Origin: Apricaphanius iberus
Taxonomy: Eukaryota; Chordata; Actinopteri; Cyprinodontiformes; Aphaniidae
DNA length: 64,000 bases
Assembly: GCA_028564705.1 (NCBI GenBank)
Contig: JAPXFQ010001502.1
Location: 372,001 to 436,000, forward strand
Reading direction: 5' to 3'
The notes beneath the pieces were generated by a model that was given only the letters and a program-made list of their open reading frames with translations, did no database searches and was not told the origin of the DNA. Below are positions 51,491 to 62,023 of the stretch, piece after piece (the first letter of the stretch is position 1; each line of letters begins with the position of its first letter). The translations under genes and the position numbers were made by a program.

Positions 51491-51895
51491 GCTGCATCTA
51501 AATACCTCTGCTACGCTTGCTTCCTAGCAGGCAAAAAGGAGTAAGTGAGCAATGTACGTAGTTGATCCGGTAAGGATTGGAGTAGTATAGGCATAAAGTT
51601 CCTGGATGTGTACTACCGCCACAGTAAGCGACGCTGCAATTTCGGCGTATAAATGTAAAAGTGTAGTGACGTTACTGATTAATTTGTTTTTTGAAAACTT
51701 ATTAAACATTTAAGTTGACAAGTTAATGTTTAAGGCGACCTTATGTAGCGTAAATATCCGTTAATATGGTGGAGCAGTACGTCCGATTTCATGTCTACTA
51801 CTCGCGCGTTTGCTGCGCAGTATTTAATGCATCAACGGGCGAGTAGTAGCTACTACGTAGCATGTATGACATAGTAGAGGATTCGGATGCAGGGC
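51491..51895. mobile_element. MITE with inverted ends
   Basis: The left end GCTGCATCTAAATACCTCTG mirrors the right end TAGAGGATTCGGATGCAG. CTAG occurs immediately outside the left end (51487-51490) and again at 51895-51898, a possible short target duplication. No coding. Confidence 0.55.
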
Positions 51896-51899
51896 TAGT

Positions 51900-53070
51900 C
51901 ACCCTTTAAAATGGGAAAGATGACAGAAAATGCAGTTGAAGCAAAGCAGATTTGTGTTCGTCTTTCACAATTAGGGAAAAGGGTCGAATAAAACGCCTCC
52001 TTGTCCAATTTTCTCTATAATCAGAGCAACGGTAAAAATATTTATAACAGCCGGAACTGTGGCGTTTTTGGGTGACCAAGTTCCCTTGACAACTGAGACA
52101 TGCTAGAAACAGGCAGACACGATGTTTAGTATGTCTACCTGAACTACACTGAGAAAAAGACTACATAAATCCAAGTTTTTTTAGCTTGTAATAAGCCAAT
52201 GGAACAAGTGACCATTTTCTTGAAAAGATGTCTTGAAATAAGTAGTAAAGAAGTAAAGTCCATAAATAAGGAGTTTTTACTGTCTTGAAAATCGTTCTTT
52301 GCCGTGTAAAAGTTGCCCACCTTTACTGGGGCTGTAACTGGAGCTGAATATTTTTTGGTCAGATTAGACTAAAACTGAACACCGACACACTTTCCATGCG
52401 TGTATTTTTAGGAAAGGTGTATTTTTCTGAAAGTATTTCATGCCAACTGTTATGTGCGGTGGAGGGTCTGTGATGCTACGGGCCTGTGCCATATTGCAGT
52501 TGAACCATAACGAAATGAGCAGAGTTTAAGGTAATAAAGTAACACAAAGAACTAATAGGGGGATCAGATGGAAGATGGAGCCTGTAATCAGCGATGAAAA
52601 TCAGCGAATTTATACAATGAAGGAAAAAATGGAGAATATCAAAGGATTTAGATGAGCTTATTCGGGGGAAATGTGCAGCAGCTGTGGAGATCAAAACAGG
52701 GAGACAGCAATAAAATATGAATTAGCTTACACCTTCTTCACAAGATTCAAAACACATCATCCTTAATTAGATCTACTTATAACTCGGCGGCTCACTGTTC
52801 GTTTTTGGCCTTGAATCTATTGTTACACATCATCTCAAACAAGGATGAGGTTAAATACGATGAAAAACTCTTCCTGAGGCTTCATTAAGCAGCTGAAAGC
52901 TCAAATACTGTCTAAAATGTCTCGTTATCCCGTAACATCGGACATTTGCCCAAAATTGGACCAACTCAGATCAGACCGGTCGAATCCACGGATCATGTGC
53001 AGCTGAAAAACGGTGAGTAGGTTTCTGTCGATGTGGACACTGATGAGCCGGCAGGTGGAGGGTGAGTCCC
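51900..53070. other. Intergenic DNA downstream of EDNRA
   Basis: This includes the likely 3' UTR of EDNRA next to 53071. No other exon is seen. A degraded MITE-like pair (CACTGAGAAAAAGACTAC near 52148 and TTCTTTGCCGTGTAA near 52294) is uncertain. Confidence 0.35.
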
Positions 53071-56000
53071 TCAGTGGTCGGTGTGTTTGTACTGCTGGCT
53101 GGTCCCATGATGGAGGGGCTGCATGCTGTTGGAGAGAGAGCCGGAGTAGCACCAGCAACACAGACAGGACTGCAGGGAAACGCAGAGAGAGAGAGACACA
53201 GGAGGGTTAGAGGAGCGCTCCAGCTGTTTTATTATGTTCAAACTGTTCAGAGTCCAATAAAGGCTTCAGTGGCTGATGTGCAAAAACGTTTTGGGTCATC
53301 CTGTGTTTCTTCGTAGTCACGTTTGACTTCAAGTAGCTAGATTTGATCAATTTGAACAATAGTGGACTATTTTGGAATTTTTAAAGGGGAACTTTGCTTT
53401 TTTTTCTCAACCTGGATCTTATTCAGCATTAATTACGTTCATTTACTCACCCAGACAAGTTTGGAGCCCCTTAGAGTCCTTCAGGAGAAGTTTATATCCA
53501 GTCACATTCAGTGTATATCCATATAATGCGAGTTCATGGGGCTCGTAAAGTACCGCCTCTAAATAAGGCATTATCTGACAGAAAACATTTAAATCAAATC
53601 AAACTTTATTTATATAGCACAATTCATACAAAAATGCAACTCAAAGTGCTGTACAAATTAAAATGACCCCACATATCCACATTCCCTCCCATCCCCTAGA
53701 AATATAAAAGCAATTAGACAGTAATACCCCCTCATTACACTCAACCAATGTTTTGTTATTCATAGCTACAACTACTCCACTGGAGGATGGGGGGTATTGG
53801 AAGTACTTCTTCGTTGCATGCAGGCTTTTAATCCAACTACACCAACACATTATCTCAATGATGTCGCTGCCGTCCGCCATGACACTTGTAGTCTGACCCG
53901 GACTTTCACTCCGCGCTCTATGGCGGCAGACGGTTAGACGCTACTGGAAGCATCAACATGGTTCAAGCTTGCATGTTTCAAAATTGCACAAACAATCGAC
54001 CAAGTGAACTATCGTTGCATGGCACAGAGTAAAAGTCCAGCTCGGGCTACAACTCCCATGGGGCATTGCAGTAACGTCACTGAAATGGCAGCTTGTTATA
54101 AGTAGGAATTAACGTCTTTAAATAACACCAGAGGAACACATAAAAAAACTATTCAATGCATTGCATTGTGAAGTGGTTAGTTGGACATAAACCAAAAGGT
54201 GGAAATTAGTCTGAAACTAATCTTAATTAGCTTAAAACTAACTTAGCTTCACTTCCAAAACACTTCAATACAAGCCTTGGTCTTTGAACATACACATCCA
54301 TACTGAACTTTGACACCACAATATATTTATTGGTTATTTTTTCCAATTCCTCACCTATTTGTTGATTTTACTCTTTTACATCGGCCCAAACGGTTATTGA
54401 TAGCCACCATCGAGACACCCCAAACTCAGAGGGGCAGACTGCTAGCGATTTATAACAAAATATGGATTAAATGAAGGAGATTTGTGGCAAATAAGGCCTT
54501 ATTTAGTGGCAGCACTTTGGATATACGCTGATTACGACTGGATGTAAACTTTTCCCGAAGGACTCCAAGTGACTCCAAACCTGTCTGGGTGAGTAAATGA
54601 GCATAATAATAATGTGGTTATGACATGATACAGGCAGTGAAGTACTTTAAGACAAAATCTAAAACTTCCACTCTCAGTAAAATATCTTTACAGGATGAAA
54701 AATCTCTAGTTATAGCTATCCGCTGATGTCTAAATGTGTTTAAAACTTGGTTGGCATTGATCAAATGGGCTAAAAATGCTTATCAGGCTATAATAGGATG
54801 GAGATTTTTTAGACAACAGGCATCTTTGTTTCGGCTAAATATGAACAGGCAATTCATCCTATTATCCATCCTTATCAGCGTTTTCAGGAATCCTAAGTTA
54901 CGAGGCTTCATAAAGAAGAAAAATTTCATCTGAAAATAATTCAATTCACGTTCTGTTAATTAATTTGGTTATTTAACACGTGATTCAACTTAGTGTAAAA
55001 AAAAGGTCCAGCAAATGTCCTACTTTAAAGTGTTTAGCTAAGCCTAATTTTAGCTCCGACTCTAGTCCTTGTTTCGGGGGCTAGGAGGCTTTTCTATACA
55101 GCATCAAAACACAAAAACTTTAACAAATGGTATTCTTGAACACACAATTCTGACTCTAAATAAAATGTTCTCATTGACATGTAAAACTGGTACTAATCAG
55201 TTTTTTTTTAACCATTATACAATTCAACGTGCAAATCAAATGCTTATGAATTATATGTGACAATATCATCTGCATATAACTTAATTAAAAAAAGAAATTA
55301 GTGTGATTGATTCATTCTGTTGAACAGTGTTGAAAAAGAGGTTTGGTTTCATGTGGGGAATCACAGAAACACAGAAAGAGTTTTTCTCAGCCACTGTGAA
55401 GCTGTTCCTGAACTTATTTAGAAGCTTTTTAACTCAGTCTAAACACATTCTAGCACCAGGACCATTAAAAACAACCACAGGATTAATCAATGCTGTTTAT
55501 GTCGATCTGTTAGATTGTGATTCTGTACTTCCCACCTTTGCATTTGTTTCTGATTACTATAATTTTTCATTTTAGCCAATTATCAGAGAAGAAAATGAGG
55601 TAATTAGATTCTAGTAGAGAGAAGCAGCAGCAGCAGCGGAGGAAATCCACTCTGTAACAAGGACTAATAAACATATTCTTAACATTCAGCGTCTATGAGT
55701 CTCAGAGTGACATTTAAATCCAAACTGTGTCCTTTAAATAATATTTCTGTACCAACAGTTTTATCCCAGCGGAGTTAAGAAGCAGCGTAATCAGGGGGTT
55801 TGTAGTGGGAGGAGGAACAAAGGGAGATAAGAGGATTTACAATTAGGTTCCTGTCTTCAGCTTAATTCAGTTTAATGTGTATCTGATGTCCCTGCAGAAC
55901 TTTCCCATTTTTAAACCAGACCACAATATTTCCCCCAAATTAAACACAAACTTGTTTTTATTCCAGAATTTGTCATATCAGCTTTTTTTTTTTTTTTTTT

Positions 56001-59000
56001 TGTGACAGCTTAGTTTCCAGAAAACAGGCCGACCGTTCCCGACCCGATGAATTTTCTAATCTCCAAGGCCGAGGCGAGATAACCTGGATGACATGCTTGA
56101 AATTTTTAGCAGAGTTTGGAGTACTCCTCAAGAGCCACATAAGGCAAATCCAACGAAGTCAGCAGCTTTCGCAGACAGGCGGAGAACGTCATCCTCCGCG
56201 CTGGAAATAATTTCCATCAGAAATAAGATAAAGCGCCTGATGGAAAAACTGCAGGAGGTCACTGTGACACCACAAAACGCATTTAAAGCCAAACCAGCTG
56301 CCAGAGTACAACTATAACGTCACGTAAACTGTAATCTACTGGATGTAGATACAACACGACATACAATTATCATACACTCTACACTATTATTGTGTTATCT
56401 AATCAATGAGGACGAAAAGGGTGGAAAACCTACAAAGGACTAAACCAGCATTCACTGCAATATGTTTGCATGAAACAACATCCTGGAAATGTTTCTCCAG
56501 ACAACGAAATTAAAATTATTCAAAAGTTGCTGTCCGATTTACATAGAATAAATTAATCAATCTTAAGAGACTGAAAGAAAAGTTGTTAAAAACAGAAAAG
56601 GGTTGTAAATCGGAGGTTTAATTTTTTTTTTTTTTATCAATTATGACAGAGGACAACTTATCTAGAAATCTTTCATAATGTTAGGTAAAAAACATACTGA
56701 GAGCGTTTCAGCAGCACCCCTGTGTATCAAATTGTCAGCCGGTTTAAAGTCTAGCCATTATATATGGAACAATGTGAATGGAAAAGAATACAACAAGACA
56801 TGGCTTGAAGCAGATGAAATTTGATCTAAAGCAAAAAGTCAAAAATATTTAGAAAAACATTAAATCTTTTTGTTTTCCAGTTAGGAACATGTCTCTTTTC
56901 TGGATATTTTAACCATAATCAGATTCAAAATGTTTATAATATGTAAAAAAAAAAAAAAACTATTGTTAAACCAATTTAAATATTTTTACTCAATGAACTC
57001 TCGTAGATTGTGTTTTGAATGAAAACTGATAGAACAAGATAAGGAGAACTTATATCAGAGCAACCGGGCGGTCAGTGGTAGCTCTAGAAATATGAAACGC
57101 CTGGTTCATGGTCGCTCTGGAGGAGCTGCACAGATCTAAAACTCAGGTGGAAGAATCAGCTTACAGGAGAGCAGCAAGAAGAAAAAGCTGGTGTCAAAAG
57201 AAACAAACAAGGAGCCAAGCTCGCTGTAGATATGGGGATTAACACTGCGTATGTCCCTGAACACACCATTCCAAAAGTTAAACAGGGTACTGGCAGAATT
57301 ATTCAGTGGTAGGTGGACTGTTATGGGTTTAATTAAGTTCATTTTTTTCCATTTTCGCTCATGTATTTTTTGCTTTAATTCCCTTGTTTTTGCCATTTTC
57401 CTCGTTCCTAGATAGTTTTCTGATCAGCTCTCTATTATTCTCTCCGATTTAGGTTTGTCTCATCGTTTGTGAGAAACAACAACCTCAGCTGTTAGCGTCA
57501 GCTACAGAACCAACTGGATCATCTCTGCTTCCATGAGAAACAAACAAAGTGGAGCTAAAAGGGAGAAAAAAAATGTGTTCTAAGATTCCCAGTATAGAAA
57601 AGGAACAAGACAGTAAATATGTCACTCCTGAGTGGAGTTCTCCTCTAAACCATCAAGCTTCTTCGACTTGTTCCCACAAACCCTTTATCACAGGTCGCGA
57701 CCTTCCAGTGTTTTATCGACTCCCTGCCATTCTGCAGATAACTGCAATCTCAAAACATCGTAAAGACCCCCACCGTTTTTGAATCTGTCTCTCATGACTT
57801 CTTGACCTCACTGCGATTTCACAACGACCCAGAAACGAAGCGCGGAGACGCCAATGCCGCATTTACGACCCGGGGAGCCGTAAAACGCGGGCGTGTTTTA
57901 CCTTGAAGCAGTTCTTGAATTTCTTGGAGACGAAGAAGAGGATGATGGGGTTGATGCAGGAGTTGATGGTCGCCATGTTGATGCTGAAGTAGTCGAGCAC
58001 CAGCAGCAAGCTGAAACCCACAGGAGAAGACGCTCTGAACATAAATACTGTTAAAAATAGAGCTCGGTCAACATACGCTTTAGGTGCTGGCACCCACTTT
58101 AAGAGCTCGCAGCGGTGGACGTCATGCGACTTGTAGACGGTCTTCTTCAGCAGCCGACTAAGATGAAGAGGAAACCAGCAGAGCGCGAAGATCACCACCA
58201 GGCAGAAGACGGCCTTGGCCACTTCACGGCGCTGCAGAGAGGAGATGAGGACATTTTTCTTGGATTTGAGATCTTAAATCAAGTCGTGGGAACATTAATC
58301 AATGATGAGGGTTTTTTATTTTGGATTTACTTAATATAACCTGAAAATTATTAGCACAAACATCAGGCACACTTCACTGGAAGATAGGACCTTCTATGAT
58401 CTGTGAAATTGCTCCACTGTTTGCTGTGAAACAGCAACGCAGATCGTTTTTCTTCCCCTGCTCAGCAGGTGGTATTTTATCCAGACAATCTGCATGTTGT
58501 ATAGACCACTGGTCTGTAGGGAATCGGATACTTTTTTTAATCTGATGGACTCATAACGTTTACAAATAGGAGCTTTTTTCCCCCCTAAATGCTTTCATGG
58601 TACCTCATTTAGATCTGGGAAAACTTTCAAACTTTTCCTTTCTATGCTATCAGAGAAAAAGGCGGAGGCACTGATTATGTGTTGCACAAAATTTAGGTTT
58701 TCATGATGAGTATAAGCACATCAAATTTAATGAGGCTATATTAACAGCCAGTTCGGATCAGATAAATTTAAGAAGAGTTTAATTAATTAAGTGTGCATTA
58801 ACATCAGCCCTGTTTTTGTAAGTTTTAATCAAACGCTGGTTCATCTGTCTTGAAAGTTGGATTTGCTTCAAAGCTTTCAAAAGCAGGAAGCAGACTATAC
58901 TGTAAGGTAGTGCTGTGTTTAAAAACAAAACAAAAAACAAAAACAAAAAATTCTGAAATTGATTCTTATAGAAATCGTACTGAATCAATTCGCAAGTTCA

Positions 59001-62000
59001 AAAATCAATGTTAATTTTTAGAATACTTTTCCCTTTTTACAGCTAAAAGAGGAAGAAAAAGTCCATATTTTAAGTATTGTGTCTAAAAGGTTTAACAAAT
59101 TTTCTGCTGCCTTGTTTGTTGAACTGTTTTTAATGGCACTGACACATATCTATATCGAACTGGATCAGATTAAATTGGATCGAATCAGAATCGGATCGTG
59201 ATAATTTATTCTAACTCTTGAGGATCAGAATAGAATCGAAACTTGAAATTTCAATCGATACTCGGCCCCAGTGAAGGGCATTCTGGGTAAATACAACCAA
59301 AAAAACTGTGAAACAATAACTCTGCCTGCCCGTATTTTTTTCTGGAACATTTTCCACAGACAACAGAGAAATCCTAAAGCCGCTTAAATCTGATGCTCGT
59401 CCACGTTTGCTTGCATTTCATGGAACAGGAAGGGTCCCTGAATGCAGGGTTTCTTGGTGCAACGACTCCCACAGGTAAGAAGGTGAATAAGTTGTAATTC
59501 AGAGGGAAAACGTTTTTGTAAAATAAAACTAAAGCAAACAGAAAACAGAAGCATCAAGGCCTGTTGCTTTCATGTAGATCTCTTGTTATTTCTGCTGCTC
59601 TGGGCGCCTTTTTGTGCTGCTTAGTGACGCTAGTCTCTGCGGAAACAGTTGTGATTAGTGTTGCTTTCGTCCACGAAAAATATGACGAAATACTGTCGTC
59701 AACGAACCTTTATCACGTGACTAAAACAAGAGGAGACGTATCGTAAATGCTGGATGCTGGCAAAGCAATGAAGACTATAATTAAATGTATAATGCAATAC
59801 TGTTGGTTAACAAAATAAAAACTATGCTAAAATGTCTCTCCATTTTCGTTGACCAAAACAAGACGAGACGAAATATTACGTTATTATCATTATTAATATT
59901 ATTTTTATTATTTTGAAGCTTTTCTGTTTCCTGTGTCCATAACCCGTTTCTCGCGCAGGCGACGTTACTTCCTCGAGCTCCACTCGCGAAATTATCTGGA
60001 AGCTGCAGCTGCACCAGTGAGTCTGCAACTCTGCGTGAGCACTGAGTAGAGATCTGTGAGAACCGTGAGCAGCGTGACAAAGAAAGGGAACGATGGTCAG
60101 CCAGCCGGGGGTCTTTGGTAGAAAAATAAAGAAAGACATTTGGAAAAACTTTACATACACAGAGCCAGAAAATAAAACCAAATGTCTTGTGGTGAAAGAT
60201 GGGGAGAAGTGCGGCGAAAAAATCTTGGGCAAGAACACTACAAACTTAAAGGGACAACTCAAGGCATTATATAAAGAAATTGACGTAAGTCAGGACATTA
60301 ACGTGTAAATCATGGTGTAAATTTAAATCAGCGTCTTCCTTGTCTGGAATGGATGTATTCTTGAGTCTATTAGATGACAATAATATAGTAAGAACCTTGT
60401 TTGAAATACTGTAGGTTTGGCTACAAGAAAATTTTTGTTTTGTCCGTACTACAAGATACTTATACTATATTGACTGGTTTTAATAGAATTGCATTACTTA
60501 AAAAGAGACTAAAATACAATTTTCATTGACTAAAACTGGACTAAATGTCATCAGTTTACATCGAGTGAAACTTAACGAAAATAGTCATGGATAATTCTGA
60601 CTAAAATAAGACTATAAGTCTCAGACTGAAACTTGACTAGACCAAAAAGAGTATGAAAATGACTAAAACTAAGAAAAAATAAACGGACAGCTTGACACAA
60701 AGACTAGACCAAAACTAAAATTAAAACAGGTCGCAAAAATAAACACTAGTCGTGATACGCGGATGTCTTAAAGGGTAGATTGTGTATGGCGGTGTTTCTT
60801 TATATCTCTTTAAAGAAAGCACATCACTGACCTGAAATTACAAAACTAGTGGTTACGAAGCCAATCCTTAAAAATGTAAATTCAAAGCTGCAGTCTGAGT
60901 CCTTTCTTGTTTATTTTATAAAATGTCTTGCTAAATACTAATTCACGGGTTTCAGATATTACGTGATATAAACCTATCAGGGATGCAACGATACCCCTTT
61001 TTTCAAACCGATATGATACCGATACTTTGATCTCAGTACTCGCCGATAATTATACTACACACAAAAAGTGGAATGAGTTGTATGTTTTATTTTCCTCTCT
61101 GCTTGTTACAACAAATAACGGTGAATTAGATAAGAAAATAAGATTTTGATAAAAATGACCACAAAACTAAAATTTCATGTGAAAAGAAACATTTTCTTTG
61201 AAATTATTGCAGAGTTTCCACATTTTAGGTATCAGTCCATGGTATTGGATAACTTTAAGCGATACCGATACATACCCAGATATTAAAGTACAGAATTATA
61301 CTTTTAGGGGTACATTGTCTTCTCACTGTGGTGGTACCCTCAAAGGTACCATTATGTCCCACTAATTGTAGGTACCTATTCCTACTGTATGTACGTTTTA
61401 TCAGCGCTACCTCGGCAGCCAATAATAATCGACTTGAAATAATTGACATCACCTGACCACAATGAAGCCAATGGTCGCCCGTTTGCTTATTTGTTTGATT
61501 AAACAAAAATGTAAAAATAAAATTTAAAAACGTGCTAACAATAAAACTATTAACTCTAGTTACATAAATTGTAATTTGCTGACGGATGTATTTTTTTGTA
61601 AAAACTGTAGGCTTGTACTGTTCAGACAACAAAAAAGGTACAGATAGTGACCCCGAGGTCCAATATTTGTCCTTAGACTGTGTTCATTTATTTTTTGTAC
61701 CTTGGGGCTCAGTAATGTACCTATTCTGTACCCCTATTTCTGACAGTGTACAGTAGATAAGAACATCATCGGCCCCGATTCTGGATACCAGTATCAGTAT
61801 CAGTCCATTCCTAAAAGCTATGAACGTTTTTTTTCTCTAAAACACGGCTTCTTTGGGTCGTTTCTATTACCTGTTTCAGGTGTTCGTTCAGCGAGATCCT
61901 CAGATGTCCCTTCTGGTGCCTGAGCATCTCACAGGTCATGAGTCCGTAGAAAACAGCCGAGCAGGCCAGAGGGACGCAGAAGTAGAAGCCGAACAGCCAC

Positions 62001-62023
62001 CAGTCCTTGGCGTCCCGGTAGAA
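53071..62023 (-). CDS. ednra: Endothelin receptor type A, last four coding exons (5' part outside window)
   Basis: Exons are 61871..62023 (51 codons, [22 protein letters not shown]5 region), 58098..58231 (RREVAK, then [22 protein letters not shown]6 with CWFP), 57902..58010 ([22 protein letters not shown]7) and 53071..53169 ([18 protein letters not shown], stop at 53071-53073). All borders are GT/AG and phases join. KKTVY after TM6 and the TMEM184C neighbour favour EDNRA over EDNRB. It is a class A GPCR of the plasma membrane, Gq-coupled, binding endothelin peptides. The Cys-rich C-terminal start fits palmitoylation. The usual NPIALY is NPIILF here, a Tyr to Phe change at the end of TM7. The C-tail is short at 32 residues. 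The ligand-binding N-terminus and TM1-4 lie beyond 64000. Confidence 0.93.
53386..54640. mobile_element. Long-TIR DNA transposon with a THAP-like start
   Basis: The left arm (about 53420-53525: ACTCACCCAGACAAGTTTGG, then AGTCCTTCAGGAGAAGTTTA) is mirrored by the right arm (about 54525-54597: GGATGTAAACTTTTCCCGAA, then CCAAACCTGTCTGGGTGAGT). Inside, an ATG at 53958 opens [20 protein letters not shown], with the spacing of a THAP zinc finger start (MVxxCxxxxCxN). It is probably an internally deleted relative of a P/Kolobok-type transposon. It lies in the last EDNRA intron. Confidence 0.6.
53588..53660 (-). mobile_element. LINE tail relic, antisense, inside the long-TIR element
   Basis: ATCAAACTTTATTTATATAG then CACAATTC...CTCAAAGTGCTGTACAAAT is a LINE 3' tail in reverse. 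Confidence 0.65.
54641..57901. other. EDNRA last intron, no further gene
   Basis: No coding exon is recognised. There are T runs at about 55985-56000 and 56622-56635 and an A run at about 56946-56959. Short open frames (for example 56093-56317 and 57549-57782) show no family motif. Confidence 0.45.
58232..59649. other. EDNRA intron with a degraded hAT-like MITE
   Basis: The stretch about 58950-59270 has repeated GAATCGAAT/TGAATCAATT motifs and ends ATCGATACTCGGCCCC. This resembles a known type of degraded hAT-like fish repeat, but the ends are not clear. Confidence 0.35.
59650..60750 (+). mobile_element. Non-autonomous hAT element with an intact BED-finger exon
   Basis: The flanks are the repetitive CGTCAACGA / TGACTAAAACTAA type typical of one fish hAT family. 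The ends AGTGTTGCTTTCGTC and AATAAACACTAG are roughly inverted. The catalytic transposase region is missing. Confidence 0.55.
60093..60308 (+). CDS. BED-type zinc-finger exon of a hAT transposase (fragment)
   Basis: An open frame from ATG at 60093: [20 protein letters not shown], then KTKCLVV...[18 protein letters not shown]. This fits the BED pattern (WxxF, C-x-V...C, then a degenerate helix; the usual His pair is replaced, as [13 protein letters not shown] shows Q and Y). It ends at GAC|GTAAGT, a good splice donor, at about 60283, so the real exon is probably 60093 to about 60284. No following exon is seen. Confidence 0.55.
   Translation: MVSQPGVFGRKIKKDIWKNFTYTEPENKTKCLVVKDGEKCGEKILGKNTTNLKGQLKALYKEIDVSQDINV
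60979..61815. mobile_element. hAT-like MITE interrupted by another insertion
   Basis: It starts CAGGGATGCAACGATACC and shares the inside with 48328 (CCGATACTTTGATCTCAGTA). The distal end (GATACCAGTATCAGTATCAG then TCCATTCCTAA) lies at about 61784-61814. In between, about 61289-61755 is foreign: it carries AGGGGTACATTG and, reversed, AGGGGTACAGAATAGGTACA near its ends. EDNRA intron. Confidence 0.5.

Noticed and set aside
57863..58222. 119-codon frame as an intronless GPCR fragment
   Set aside because: It reads through an intron; clear donors and acceptors split it into the TM6 and TM7 exons of EDNRA.
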